Positions 7,385 through 17,145 are shown, numbered from the stretch's first letter. The stretch is 64,000 nt of DNA from Gemmatimonadota bacterium (GCA_022826005.1 JAJDVT010000094.1:1-64000); one strand, 5' to 3'. Numbers and translations: made by a program. The notes: generated from the letters alone by a model not told the origin.

Positions 7385-10300
7385 ATGCAACTTCGACTCC
7401 TGCGACGCCGGCGCTGCGGCCTGCTGCTCGTCGTGCCCGTGGCGATCGCCTTGTTCCCGCCCCCGGCCGCGGGGCAAACAATCACCTACCAGGTGAAGTT
7501 CGAAGGCAACTGGACGCTGGCGAGCACACCCGGGGGAGTGGTGGGCGGAGCGCACTTCACAACGTTGATCGGCGGCGTGCACGGGAGCGGCGTCACCTTC
7601 TGGGCGGTTGGCGAGCAAGCCAGTGCGGGTGTCGAGTTGGTGGCGGAACTGGGCTCCACCCCGACGTTCCGGAGCGAGGTCGAGGCCAGTTCGCACACGC
7701 TGTCCGTCATTCAGGAAGGTGTCGCCGGGGGCGGCACCGGCACTGCGACGTTCAATATCGACGTCACGCGGACGCATCCCCAGGTAACGCTCCTGTCCAT
7801 GATCGGCCCCAGTCCCGACTGGTTCGTCGGTGTGTCGGGAGTGTCCCTGCTCGACGGCTCGAATCAGTGGCGGGAATCGCATGTGGTGGACCTCTTTCCG
7901 TACGATGCCGGCACCGAGGACGGGACGGAGTTCACGCTGACCAATGACGCGACGGTCCCGCAGGGCGTCATCACGCGCATCGCGGGTACGGGCAAGTTCT
8001 CCAACGTGCGCATGGCGAGGCTGACCTTCACCCGAACGACACCGCCACCGCCACCGACGCCGCCGTCCGTGAGCCTGTCGGTGTCTCCGAACCCGGTGGA
8101 CGAGGGGCAGCCGGTGACGGTGACGGCGGAGCTGTCGGCGGCGCTGTCGAACAGCGTGACGATCCCGCTGGAGCTGACGGCTGGAAGCGCCGAGTCGGGG
8201 GACTTCGGGGCGCTGGCGAGCATCACGGTCAGCGGTGGCCGGACGACCGGCACGGGCACGATCTCGACGACGGACGACGCGGACAGCGACGACGAAACGT
8301 TCACGGTGGCGCTGGGCAGACTGGCGACGGAGGTGACTGCGGGCGACCCGTCATCCGTCGAAGTGACGATCCTCGATGGCGACTCTCCGCCGCCGCCTCA
8401 GTTGAACAATCCGCCCACTGTACAGGCGAACTGCCAGCCCTGCACCGTTCCGCGCGGGGGCGAGGTGCAGCTGAGCGCTGACGCTTCGGACCCGGACGGC
8501 GATCCGGTTTCCTATGGCTGGGGCGCCACGGAGGGGACGTTCACGGGAGCGACCGACGGGCAGGATGCGCGGTGGACGGCACCGGGCCTCATCGGCACCT
8601 TCGTCATCGGGGTTGAAGTCGCCGACGACCGGGGCGGGACGGCGGCTGCGGAGGTGGCGGTCGAGGTCGTGAACCGCCCTCCGGTGTTCGGATCGCCGCT
8701 TCGTTTCGAGATTGCGGAGAACCGCGACGGCCGCGGGACAGCGGTAGCGCTCGGCAGCGTTCGCGTGACTGATCCCGATGGAGACGGTTTCGAGCTTCGG
8801 CTGGTGTCGGGCAGCGACCGTTTCGTCATCAGTGCGGCAACGGGGACCCTGAGGTACATCGGCCCCGGAGAGGACTTCGAAGTCGCTCCGAACCGCTACG
8901 CGTTGACCGTGATGGCGACCGACACGCTGGGCGGCGAAGCACGGGCGGAGGTCGTGGTGCAAGTGGTCGATGGCAACGAATACCCGGTGGCCATGGACGA
9001 CGCGTTGAGCGTGGCCGAGGACCGGGAGGCAAGGGTGGACGTTCTGGCCAACGATGACGATCCGGATCGCGGAGACCGGATTCGGGTGATTTCGGTGGGC
9101 GCGCCCGGACACGGACAGGCGCAGGTTGTCGACGCCGGGGTGGCCGTGCAGTATGCGCCGGACCCGAACTACCATGGCCCCGACCGCTTCACCTATGTCG
9201 TCGCCGACGTGGGCGGCCTTGCCGACACCGCGACGGTCGAGGTGACCGTGACTCCGGTCGAGGACGCGCCCGAGGCCGCCGGCGACCAGGCCACCACCGC
9301 GGAGGACGAGGCGGTTGAGATCCCCGTGCTCGACAACGACGCGGATCCCGACGGCGACCGGTTGCGCGTCCGGAGCGTTTCGTCCGCCCGGTACGGCACC
9401 GCGGCGGTCGCGGCGGATGGAACGAGCGTCTCCTACGTTCCGGACCGGAACTACCACGGCTCCGACCGCTTCACCTATGTCGTCGCCGACCCGGGCGGCC
9501 TCGCCGATACCGCGACAGTCGAGGTGACCGTGACCCCGGTCAACGACGCGCCCGAAGCCGCTGGCGACCAGGCCACCACCCCCGAGGACCAGGCAGTCGA
9601 GATCCCGGTGCTCGACAACGACGCGGATCTCGATGGCGACCTGCTGCGCGTCCGGAGCGTGTCGCCCGGCGGCCACGGGACGGCGGCGGTGGCAGCGGAC
9701 GGAACGAATGTCACGTATGTCCCGGACCCGAACTACCACGGCCCCGACCGCTTCACCTACGTAGTCGTCGACCCGGGCGGCCTCGCCGACACCGCGACCG
9801 TCGAGATCACCGTGACCCCGGTCAACGACGCGCCCGAAGCCGCCGATGACCAGGCTGCCACCCCCGAGGACGAACCGGTCGAGATTCCGGTGCTCGACAA
9901 CGACGCGGATCTCGACGGCGACCTGCTGCGCGTCCAGAGCGTTTCGCGCGCCGGGCACGGCACGGCCGAGGTCGCGGCCGCCGGAACGAACATCACCTAC
10001 GTCCCGGACGCGAACTACCACGGCCCCGACCGCTTCACCTACGTGGTCGCCGACCCGGACGGCCTCGCCGACACCGCGACGGTCGAGATCACCGTGACTC
10101 CGGTCAACGACGCGCCCGAGGCCGCCGACGATCTGGCTACCACCCCCGAGGACGAGGCGGTCGACATCCCCGTGCTCGACAACGACGCCGATCTCGACGG
10201 TGACCGGCTGCGCGTCCGGAGCGTTTCGCCCGCCCGGCATGGCGCCCCCGAGGTCGCGGCGGACGGGACGCACGTCTCCTACACGCCGGACCCGAACTAC

Positions 10301-12100
10301 CACGGCCCCGACCGCTTCACCTACGTCGTCGCCGACCCGGACGGCCTCGCCGACACCGCGACGGTCGAGGTGACGGTGATTCCGGTCAACGACGGGCCGA
10401 CGGCGGTCGGGGCGATCCCCGACCAGCTGCTGGACGAGGGCGGAGGCGGCGTGACCGTGGACCTCACGCAGTTCTTCACCGACATCGACGGCGATCCGCT
10501 GGTCTTCAGTGCCGAAACTTCCAACGCGGACGTCGTCACCGCCACCGTGCAGGGGGCGGCGCTCGTCCTGCTGCCGGTGGTTCACGGGGACGCCACGGTC
10601 ACAGTCACGGCCGCGGACCCGGGTGGACTGGCCGCGACCCAGCACGTCACCGTCGGCGTGAGCGACCGGGCGGCACGAGCGGTGCTGAACGACGCATTCG
10701 CCGCCATGGCGCGGTCCTATCTGTCGAGCGCGCGCATGACGCTCGAACGACGCGTCGCTCCCGGCCCTCATCCTGGAAGGACCGACGCGGGCCGGCAGTC
10801 GGGGCTGCGCGTTGGAGGCAGATCGGTGGCCCTCCCGGATGGGCACACCCTCTGGGATGCGGCGAAGCGGATCGTGACGGGATGGCTGCCCGACCCGGAA
10901 GGGATGTGGACCCGGTCACCGCCCGCTCCGGGTGCGGAGCTCTCGCTGACGGACCTCGCCCTACCGGCTGTTGCGAACCCGCTCGCCCATCTCCGGCCCC
11001 CGACCGGTATCTCCGGCACCGACTTCAACCTTGGCTGGGGAGGCCAGTCCACCGGCTCGGCACGCGCGGGAATTGCGTGGTCGCTGTGGGGACAGACGGA
11101 CGTGCAGCGCTACAACGGTGGTGCCGCCGAACTCGGGTCGGGGCTGCCCGGCATTGACGGCGACTACGACGGAGACCTGCGCGCCAGCTACCTGGGGCTC
11201 GACGCAGAGCTTCAGAGCTGGCTTTTCGGCGTCGCAATGGGCAGCAGCCGGGGCGCCGGCAACTGGAACGCCGGGACGGCGAGCGGCCGGCTGAGCACCT
11301 CAATGACATCGGTGCACCCGTACCTGCGCTGGTCAGGAGGGGCCACCTCGGTCTGGACGACATTCGGTACGGGATGGGGAGAGGCCCGGAATGAGCGGAC
11401 CGCGACGGGCCGCGTTGGCGAGAGTCCGCTGGACCTCGCCATGGGGCTCGTCGAGTTCGAACGGCGGCTGGGACCGGCGGGCGGACCGGTCGCCCTCGGA
11501 CTGAGGGCCGACGCGGGGTGGGCCCGCCTGTCGACCGGCGAGGGGACGGAGACGATCGACGACCTGCGCGCGCTCGTGCACCAGGCCCGCCTCGGCCTCG
11601 ATGTGCGAAGCGAGATTGGGCTCGGCGGCTCGGCCCTCGTCCCGTTCGGCGCCGTGCACCTGCGCAGTGACGGCGGCGACGGCCGGACCGGCAGCGGCGT
11701 GGAGCTCTCCGGCGGACTGCGCACACAGATCGGCTTCGTCGGCCTTGACGCGCAGGGGCGATGGCTCGCCTACCATTCAGCCACCGGCTACGGCGAGAGC
11801 GGCGCCGCCCTGAGCCTTACGGTCGGCGGGCGTTCGGAGGAGGGATTCTCGCTGTCCGCGTCACCCCACTGGGGCGGCGAGACCAGGGGCGGCCAGGCGC
11901 TCTGGCACGACCGCGCGCCAGGCATGACGCCGGGACCGGACGCCCCCCCCGCAGGCTGGACGATGGACGTGCGCGGCGCGTACCGCGCCCGGCTGGGAGG
12001 CCGGCCGCTCGAAGTCGCCACCGTGTACGATCGCCGCTCGGGTGGCCAGCGCCTGCAGCTGACGGGACGGATCGGCCTCGGATTCGCCGACTACCGGTGA
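7385..12100 (+). CDS. Giant secreted repeat protein with autotransporter-like C-terminal domain
   Basis: 1571 residues. A basic signal peptide (LLLVVPVAIALF, cut near AAAGQ about residue 30) is followed by a beta-rich head. A Pro-rich hinge (about 220) precedes a Calx-beta-like unit (VSPNPVDEGQPVTVTAELS), a PKD-like unit (LSADASDPDGDPVSYGW) and a cadherin-like unit. Five tandem-95/Big_9 repeats of 93 residues cover about 530-1000. An Ig-like unit follows, then a linker with ARSYLSSARMTLERRV. The last 350 residues alternate Gly/aromatic strands typical of an outer-membrane barrel and end GRIGLGFADYR. The final residue is not the usual Phe, so barrel assignment is by pattern only. Likely a surface adhesin. 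Confidence 0.8.
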   Translation: MQLRLLRRRRCGLLLVVPVAIALFPPPAAGQTITYQVKFEGNWTLASTPGGVVGGAHFTTLIGGVHGSGVTFWAVGEQASAGVELVAELGSTPTFRSEVEASSHTLSVIQEGVAGGGTGTATFNIDVTRTHPQVTLLSMIGPSPDWFVGVSGVSLLDGSNQWRESHVVDLFPYDAGTEDGTEFTLTNDATVPQGVITRIAGTGKFSNVRMARLTFTRTTPPPPPTPPSVSLSVSPNPVDEGQPVTVTAELSAALSNSVTIPLELTAGSAESGDFGALASITVSGGRTTGTGTISTTDDADSDDETFTVALGRLATEVTAGDPSSVEVTILDGDSPPPPQLNNPPTVQANCQPCTVPRGGEVQLSADASDPDGDPVSYGWGATEGTFTGATDGQDARWTAPGLIGTFVIGVEVADDRGGTAAAEVAVEVVNRPPVFGSPLRFEIAENRDGRGTAVALGSVRVTDPDGDGFELRLVSGSDRFVISAATGTLRYIGPGEDFEVAPNRYALTVMATDTLGGEARAEVVVQVVDGNEYPVAMDDALSVAEDREARVDVLANDDDPDRGDRIRVISVGAPGHGQAQVVDAGVAVQYAPDPNYHGPDRFTYVVADVGGLADTATVEVTVTPVEDAPEAAGDQATTAEDEAVEIPVLDNDADPDGDRLRVRSVSSARYGTAAVAADGTSVSYVPDRNYHGSDRFTYVVADPGGLADTATVEVTVTPVNDAPEAAGDQATTPEDQAVEIPVLDNDADLDGDLLRVRSVSPGGHGTAAVAADGTNVTYVPDPNYHGPDRFTYVVVDPGGLADTATVEITVTPVNDAPEAADDQAATPEDEPVEIPVLDNDADLDGDLLRVQSVSRAGHGTAEVAAAGTNITYVPDANYHGPDRFTYVVADPDGLADTATVEITVTPVNDAPEAADDLATTPEDEAVDIPVLDNDADLDGDRLRVRSVSPARHGAPEVAADGTHVSYTPDPNYHGPDRFTYVVADPDGLADTATVEVTVIPVNDGPTAVGAIPDQLLDEGGGGVTVDLTQFFTDIDGDPLVFSAETSNADVVTATVQGAALVLLPVVHGDATVTVTAADPGGLAATQHVTVGVSDRAARAVLNDAFAAMARSYLSSARMTLERRVAPGPHPGRTDAGRQSGLRVGGRSVALPDGHTLWDAAKRIVTGWLPDPEGMWTRSPPAPGAELSLTDLALPAVANPLAHLRPPTGISGTDFNLGWGGQSTGSARAGIAWSLWGQTDVQRYNGGAAELGSGLPGIDGDYDGDLRASYLGLDAELQSWLFGVAMGSSRGAGNWNAGTASGRLSTSMTSVHPYLRWSGGATSVWTTFGTGWGEARNERTATGRVGESPLDLAMGLVEFERRLGPAGGPVALGLRADAGWARLSTGEGTETIDDLRALVHQARLGLDVRSEIGLGGSALVPFGAVHLRSDGGDGRTGSGVELSGGLRTQIGFVGLDAQGRWLAYHSATGYGESGAALSLTVGGRSEEGFSLSASPHWGGETRGGQALWHDRAPGMTPGPDAPPAGWTMDVRGAYRARLGGRPLEVATVYDRRSGGQRLQLTGRIGLGFADYR
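8971..10390. repeat. Five in-frame tandem repeats, 279-bp period
   Basis: Units begin near 8971, 9261, 9540, 9819 and 10098. Units 2-5 are nearly identical at the DNA level; unit 1 is more divergent. Each encodes VNDAPEAA..D, then E-I-P-V-L-D-N-D-A-D, then NYHGPDRFTYVVADP and LADTATVEVTVTP. The period is a multiple of three, so copy number can change without breaking the frame. Confidence 0.92.
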
Positions 12101-12103
12101 GCT

Positions 12104-12118
12104 CGCCTTCGAGGCGAT
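12104..12118. terminator. Small hairpin after the giant gene
   Basis: TCGCCTTCGAGGCGA forms a six-pair stem with a three-base loop, four bases after the stop codon at 12100. There is no T-run, so it is only a weak terminator candidate. Confidence 0.3.
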
Positions 12119-12243
12119 ACGGACCGGCGTAAGCACGCGCGGGTACCCGCCGTCGCCCGCATCACATGGAACGTGAGCCACTTCGCGGCGGTGACACCCG
12201 GGATCGGCGTCGCGGCGCCAACCTGACCGGCGGACTGGATGCC

Positions 12244-13452
12244 CTACCGCTCCAGCGACCACATGTGCACCGTCGGCACGTCCATTTCATCCCGTGTCAC
12301 GCCCAGGATGTAGTCCTCGCCGATCTCGGAGACCCCCATCCCCTCCGGCGTTTCGAAGTACCCCAGTATCCGGCCGTCGGGATCGAAGATCGTCCAGAGC
12401 CTCCCGGGCGCGTCCTCTCCCGGGGCTTCGTATTCCCATACCCAGAGGTTGTCCAGAGCATCGGTCATGATGTGGTAGAAGGCGGGAAGGTACTCGGCGA
12501 CCTCGGCCTCGCGGAACCTCCTTCGCCGTCTCACGGCGGATTCGCTCTCTCCCGGGCCCACGCGCCGGTCGATCTCCGCGTCAACGTGGGCTCTGGTCGG
12601 TGCTCGCAATTCGTGGTCGAGGCGGACGATCCGGGCGAGCGAGCCGTCCAGCGCGAACACCCGGAACTCGTACCGTTGGTTCGTGCCGACGATGAAGTGA
12701 TCTCCCCAGGGCCGTCGTATCACGCTGTAGCCGAGGATCACGGTCCCGGGATCGTTCTCATCCCGTTCACGGTCCAACTCCCTGCCGGGATGCATCCCGA
12801 GCGAACTCCGAAGCCCTCCCGCTGCATCCCAGACTTCCACCACTCCGGGATCGAAGTAGACATCGTCCTGGCCGGCCAGAACCAGGCCATCGCGTGACAC
12901 CGCGAGCGGCCACAGGTGACTGCGTCGATCCCAGGTGTCCCACATCGCCCTTTCCGGTATGAAGCGGCGCAGGGCCTCTCCGTCCGGGCCAAAGGCGTGC
13001 ATCTCCGGATACCAGAAGTGCCAAACGATGATGGAATCGCCCGGCAGCCTGGCCAGCCCCCAGAGCTGGCTGCCCCCGAATTCACCCGGCCCCTCCCCGT
13101 GTCCTCCCCAGGTCTGCAGATGGTTTCCCTGCTGATCGAAGACCCGCAACTCCTCGGCGCCTTCGTCTCCGATCACGATCCGCCCGTCGGAGAGCCTCGT
13201 GATCCCGAAGACCCGGGTAAAGAGGTAGGGGTCCTCGTCCCCCATTGTGCTGCCTATGGAGACGAGGGGCCCGGCGCCGATCCGCCAACCCAGCCGCGAG
13301 TCCTCTGGAGGCCTGGTGTTCTCGACGATCCGGATGCCGGCGCTGTCGCGGAAGGCGGTTTGCTGCGGCCAGGTCGAGGCGTCGATCTCAGGTGTTCCTG
13401 CGAAGGTCATCGCCGCTATCGCGACGAGAGCGAGGGTAGTGCGGGCTGTCAT
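12244..13452 (-). CDS. Secreted six-bladed beta-propeller protein
   Basis: 402 residues starting with a signal peptide (TTLALVAIAAMTFAGTP). The mature protein has the repeated propeller pattern: D-G-R-I-V-I-G-D-E-G, LRVFDQQGNHLQTWGGHGEG followed by PGEF, and later LYFDPG-like and D-x-x-G-R-I-L-G-Y-F strands. G-x-G-E-G-P-G-E-F is the hallmark of the 6-bladed propeller (NHL/TolB-like) lipoproteins and exported proteins abundant in Gemmatimonadota. The ligand is unknown. It is convergent with the giant gene and divergent from the small protein at 13770; a second family of such propellers lies at 42.8 and 50.8-55.2 kb. Confidence 0.85.
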   Translation of the reverse strand: MTARTTLALVAIAAMTFAGTPEIDASTWPQQTAFRDSAGIRIVENTRPPEDSRLGWRIGAGPLVSIGSTMGDEDPYLFTRVFGITRLSDGRIVIGDEGAEELRVFDQQGNHLQTWGGHGEGPGEFGGSQLWGLARLPGDSIIVWHFWYPEMHAFGPDGEALRRFIPERAMWDTWDRRSHLWPLAVSRDGLVLAGQDDVYFDPGVVEVWDAAGGLRSSLGMHPGRELDRERDENDPGTVILGYSVIRRPWGDHFIVGTNQRYEFRVFALDGSLARIVRLDHELRAPTRAHVDAEIDRRVGPGESESAVRRRRRFREAEVAEYLPAFYHIMTDALDNLWVWEYEAPGEDAPGRLWTIFDPDGRILGYFETPEGMGVSEIGEDYILGVTRDEMDVPTVHMWSLER

Positions 13453-13769
13453 TTCTCAGGGTCCCCGTCGGCGGAAGTTGGCTGGCCAGGAGCTGCGATC
13501 TGCCGATACGACGGAAGAGCCTGCGGGACGGTTGCCCCCCGGTTGATCCGGGCGGACGCACTTGTCACCTTCAACCGGCGGAACCCCGCGACATGCCGGC
13601 AGCTTTGCAGACCACAGGAGAAGATGGAGAAAATGTCGAAGCTCGCGAGGGTCAACATCACGATCTGGCAACCCGTGGAATAAGTCCCGCTGCATTGGGG
13701 AGGCGATGCATTCGGGCTGGTCCGCAGTGCTCGCGCACTCGTAATGTCAAGAAAACCTTACGAATTGTC
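13453..13769. other. Divergent intergenic region
   Basis: 317 bp between divergent genes. The right 40 bp are AT-rich (aatgtcaagaaaaccttacg then aattgtc) and probably hold the promoter of the small protein. No further gene or repeat is supported. Confidence 0.4.
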
Positions 13770-14288
13770 ATGTTTACTTCACTTTCCGGGTTCCTGAAGC
13801 AGCGCTCTGCGTTGCTCCTCGGGCGAATAGCTCCGCTATCCGCCCTTCGTCGCCCCTTGCCGGCCCGGTGCCTCGCCGTTCTCGGTGCGACGCGATTGTC
13901 CACGGGCTGCCGGACTCTTGTCACCCTCCTCATTCTCGCCCCGGCCATGGGGGGCTGTGCGACCAGCGGTGCCGGCGCGCCGCGAGAGACGATCGACCTG
14001 TGCTCCGAGCAGGCCGACGTCCTCACGTTCGTGCGGATGATGACCGGCTACGCCGACTGGTACGTGCGCGGACCGGGCAACCGCCGCGCCCCGATCATCC
14101 ACTGGTACACGCGCAACGGCAAGACTGAACAGGAGGCGCGTGCCATGGTCGTGCAGCTGGAGGACGCACGCGTCAGCGGACAGATCCAGACGCTGCTGGG
14201 CCCACGCGTCTTCAAGATCGGCAACGAGGTCGGCGTGCGCGAGATGTTCATGGCGCTCGAAGCCTGCAGCGGGCCGAAGCCGCGGTAG
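13770..14288 (+). CDS. Small exported or lipid-anchored protein of unknown function
   Basis: Start at ATG 13770 (MFTSLSGFLKQRSALLL) inside an AT-rich promoter-like patch; an upstream in-frame start lacks a signal. A hydrophobic stretch LVTLLILAPAMGGC resembles a lipobox (Cys about residue 69), and a TTG start near 13892 would give a conventional short lipoprotein signal. The mature part is about 100 residues (DLCSEQADVLTFVRMMTGYA, WYVRGPGNRR, EQEARAMVVQLEDARVSGQI) with two Cys, one at each end of the domain (L-C-S-E-Q and E-A-C-S-G). No family is recognised. Confidence 0.55.
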   Translation: MFTSLSGFLKQRSALLLGRIAPLSALRRPLPARCLAVLGATRLSTGCRTLVTLLILAPAMGGCATSGAGAPRETIDLCSEQADVLTFVRMMTGYADWYVRGPGNRRAPIIHWYTRNGKTEQEARAMVVQLEDARVSGQIQTLLGPRVFKIGNEVGVREMFMALEACSGPKPR

Positions 14289-14438
14289 GACACCGCTCGC
14301 ACTCCCTCGGTCCTCAGGCGCGTGGCGGGGCCCGCGACGACGTTGCCGCTCTTCCTCCGGATCCCTCCGCCCTTCCTGTTCGCTCAAAGTGCGCGCGACC
14401 GGTTGCCATTCGCCACGTCGAAGACTAATTCTTCCGTC

Positions 14439-15323
14439 ATGAGAATGACCACCAGGCATCCATGGCTCGCGCTCGCCGTTCCGTTGCTCTGCCTTGCAAC
14501 TCCGGTCGGCGCCTGGGCTCAGAACATCTTCGCCTCCACCCAGTCGGCGACGTTGCCGACCGCGGCCCCGTCCAGCGCGGGCGACTTCCAGTTCGAGATC
14601 TCCCACAGGTTCGGCTACCTGTCCGGTGGCGCGAGCGACCTGTGGGGACTCGATGGATTCGTGCTGAATCGCCTTGGTCTGGCATACTCGCCCCACGACC
14701 AATTCAGCCTCGGGGTTCTTCGTTCCAACAGCATGGACAACCTGGAGTTCAACGCGCGCTTCGCCGGACTGGCCCTCGATGCCGCGACGGGCCCCCTTGA
14801 GTTCGCAGCGCAGGCCGGGGTGGCGTGGAACCTGCAAGTCGAAGTGGACGATCACGGGGGTCATCAGCATGCGATCCTGCTTGACGGCAACGGGGGCGAC
14901 GCCACTCGCGACGACGGCGCGGCCAGGGAAAACGAGATGCAGGCCTACGCACAGGTGATCGCCAACGCGATGGTCGGCGACCGAGTCGCGCTCGGTGTCG
15001 TGCCCACTCTCCTCTGGAATCCCCGGATTCTGGATCACGACCCGGCGACCACCGTCTCACTCGGCGTCAACGGCCAGCTGTACCTGGACGGAATGTGGAG
15101 CCTCTTCGGCGAGTGGATCTTCAGCCAGGCCCGGGAGGATCAGGAGTACGACTCCGGGTCCTTCGGCGCCGAAATCCGCACGCGCGGGCACTTCTTCAAG
15201 CTCCTGGTCACCAATCAGCACCAGATGAACCCTGCGCAGACGCTCGCCGGCGCAGCCGAAGATTTCCTTGACACGGGCTCATGGCGCCTTGGCTTCAACA
15301 TCCAGCGGCGGCTCCGGTTCTGA
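14439..15323 (+). CDS. DUF5777-family beta-barrel protein
   Basis: 294 residues from ATG 14439 (MRMTTRHPWLALAVPLL), with a signal peptide cut after GAWAQ. The mature start NIFASTQSATLPTA and the following FQFEISHRFGYLSGG match DUF5777 outer-membrane barrel proteins. The chain continues with alternating amphipathic strands (LNRLGLAYSPHDQFSLGVLR, YLDGMWSLFGEWIFS) and ends WRLGFNIQRRLRF, with a C-terminal Phe usual for barrel insertion. Relatives often sit beside cytochrome or electron-transfer genes and are annotated as transporters of unknown substrate; no such context exists here. Transcribed in the same direction as the 13770 gene, 150 bp downstream. Confidence 0.8.
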   Translation: MRMTTRHPWLALAVPLLCLATPVGAWAQNIFASTQSATLPTAAPSSAGDFQFEISHRFGYLSGGASDLWGLDGFVLNRLGLAYSPHDQFSLGVLRSNSMDNLEFNARFAGLALDAATGPLEFAAQAGVAWNLQVEVDDHGGHQHAILLDGNGGDATRDDGAARENEMQAYAQVIANAMVGDRVALGVVPTLLWNPRILDHDPATTVSLGVNGQLYLDGMWSLFGEWIFSQAREDQEYDSGSFGAEIRTRGHFFKLLVTNQHQMNPAQTLAGAAEDFLDTGSWRLGFNIQRRLRF

Positions 15324-15499
15324 CGTCCACACGACTTCAGCTCGGAGGGGGGGGAGCCGCGAGCCCTCCGGCGGGCCGGTGTTCTCGACGATGCGGACGT
15401 CGCCGTGGGCGGGGTTTGACACCCTGTGAACCTCTCCCTACGATCCCGGAGTAGCCCGCCCTCGTTGTCTCCCCCGGTCGTTTCCGGAAGGAAATCCCC

Positions 15500-16363
15500 T
15501 TGCGCATCTGGGCCCTCTCCGACCTGCACCTGTCCCATCCCGACAACCGCGGGGTGCTGGACAGCCTTCCGGCCTTTCCGGACGACTGGCTTCTCCTGGC
15601 CGGCGACGTCACCCACGGCGCGGAGCGGCTCGACCGGTGCCTTCTCGAGTTGACCGGCAGGTTCCGCCAGGTCGTATGGGTGCCCGGGAACCACGAACTG
15701 TGGACGGTCCCAAGGGCAGCTCCCCGTCTGGGCGGCGTCGCGCTCTATGAGCGGCTAGTCGGGATCGCCCGCTCGCACGGCGTCCTCACGCCGGAGGACC
15801 CGTACCCGGTGGCCGAGCATCCGGACGGGCCCGTTCTGATTGCGCCGCTCTTCCTGCTCTACGACTACAGCTTTCGGCCCCGGCACGTCGGTCGCCATGA
15901 AGTGGTTGAGTGGGCGCGGGAGGATGGTTCGGTCTGCGGCGACGAACTGTTGCTGCACCCCGATCCGTTTCCCGACCGGGATTCGTGGTGCGCGGCGCGC
16001 TGCGAGGACGCGGAGGCCCGGCTCGCGTCGTACCCGGCGGATCTGCCGAAGATCCTGATAAATCACTATCCGCTCGAGGAACAGCACGCCGTGCTGCCGC
16101 GGATTCCCCGGTTCACGCCCTGGTGCGGGACCCGCCGGACCCGGGGTTGGCACCGCCGCTTCAACGCGTGCGCGGTGGTGTACGGGCATCTCCACATCCG
16201 GGGGACCCAGTGGCTTGACGGCGTGCCCTTCCATGAGGTTTCGCTAGGGTACCCGAAGCAGTGGGACCGCCGGCGAGGGGTGGGTGCGTACCTGCTGGAA
16301 GTGACGCCGGGGCGACGACAGGCGGGCATGCGGCGCGGGGCTGCCCGGAGTGCCGTCGGATGA
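15500..16363 (+). CDS. Metallophosphoesterase
   Basis: 287 residues from a TTG start with a good ribosome site (ggaaggaaa, 15486-15494). The calcineurin-like metal site is complete: SDLHLSH (Asp8, His10), AGDVTHG, PGNHE, NHYP near residue 190 and YGHLH near 231. Substrate unknown. Its stop overlaps the next start (ATGA at 16360-16363), so it is translationally coupled to the phosphopantetheinyl transferase. The same pairing is known from actinomycetes, where the phosphoesterase has been guessed to act on phosphopantetheine or nucleotide by-products. Confidence 0.9.
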   Translation: MRIWALSDLHLSHPDNRGVLDSLPAFPDDWLLLAGDVTHGAERLDRCLLELTGRFRQVVWVPGNHELWTVPRAAPRLGGVALYERLVGIARSHGVLTPEDPYPVAEHPDGPVLIAPLFLLYDYSFRPRHVGRHEVVEWAREDGSVCGDELLLHPDPFPDRDSWCAARCEDAEARLASYPADLPKILINHYPLEEQHAVLPRIPRFTPWCGTRRTRGWHRRFNACAVVYGHLHIRGTQWLDGVPFHEVSLGYPKQWDRRRGVGAYLLEVTPGRRQAGMRRGAARSAVG

Positions 16364-17100
16364 CCGCCGGCGACGCCTGGTGGAGTCCGTGGCGCACGGC
16401 CGAGGGCTCGCTCATCCTCCACGTTGACCTGCGCGCCGACCGCGAGCACGAAGAGCGGGCCTTCGAACTGCTCGACGAGGTCGAACGCGCGCGTTGGAAC
16501 CGTTTCGTGGTCGAGGGCGCCCGGCGGCGATTTGCGCTCTGCCGCGCGGCGCTCAGGGTCAACCTCTGCGAGCGGCTGGGGTGCTCCAACGAGGAGCTGT
16601 CCTTCGGCTATCTCGAACATGGCAAGCCGTTCGCGATTGTCGACGGCGTTCCGTCGGACGCGGGCTTCAACGTGAGCCACAGTGGCCGGCACGGGCTGAT
16701 CGGGTTCGCCAGGCAGGATGGGCTCGGGGTGGACCTGGAGGTGCGTGATCCGCTCAGGGACTTCGACGGCATTGGGGGCAGGGTGTACGGTCCGCTGGAA
16801 CGCCGCGCCCTGTCCTCGGCCACAGGGGGCGAAAAGGCAGCTCTGTTCTACCGGCTATGGAGCCTGAAGGAGGCGCTCATCAAGGCCCTGGGCACCGGCT
16901 TCTCGCTGAATCCGGCCCGCTTCGAGGTGCCGCTTGCGATGCTGGAAGGGGAGCAGTCCGCGATGTTCCGCTTCCCGCATCTGCCTTCCGATCAGTTCTG
17001 GCTGGAGGACCTGGGCGAGACCCGGTTCGCTGCTGCGCGTGCCTGCCGGCTGGGGGAGGAAATCGAGCAGGTTGCTCCGCTCGGCGCACTCCGTGGATAG
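16360..17100 (+). CDS. 4'-phosphopantetheinyl transferase, Sfp type
   Basis: 246 residues from ATG 16360, inside the stop of the previous gene. Motifs in order: GKPFAI (88-93), FNVSHS (103-108), GVDLE (123-127, magnesium ligands) and WSLKEALIKA (167-176). It moves phosphopantetheine from CoA to a Ser on carrier proteins. The length (about 230-250) and W-x-x-K-E-A place it with the broad-range Sfp group rather than AcpS, so it would serve secondary-metabolite or special fatty-acid carriers. No carrier protein or synthase gene is in the window. It converges with the lipid-like operon, 45 bp away. Confidence 0.92.
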   Translation: MTAGDAWWSPWRTAEGSLILHVDLRADREHEERAFELLDEVERARWNRFVVEGARRRFALCRAALRVNLCERLGCSNEELSFGYLEHGKPFAIVDGVPSDAGFNVSHSGRHGLIGFARQDGLGVDLEVRDPLRDFDGIGGRVYGPLERRALSSATGGEKAALFYRLWSLKEALIKALGTGFSLNPARFEVPLAMLEGEQSAMFRFPHLPSDQFWLEDLGETRFAAARACRLGEEIEQVAPLGALRG

Positions 17101-17145
17101 TAGCGACCGCCGCATGCAGAAGAGACCGGATTCCGATTCCACGGG

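Noticed and set aside
8971-10390. CRISPR-like array
   Set aside because: The units are 279 bp, contiguous and in frame, so they are protein repeats without spacers.
8351-10846. 831-codon open stretch on the minus strand
   Set aside because: It mirrors the repeats of the giant plus-strand gene, is Arg/Val/Asp-rich and has no start site or motif; an artefact of high GC and repetition.
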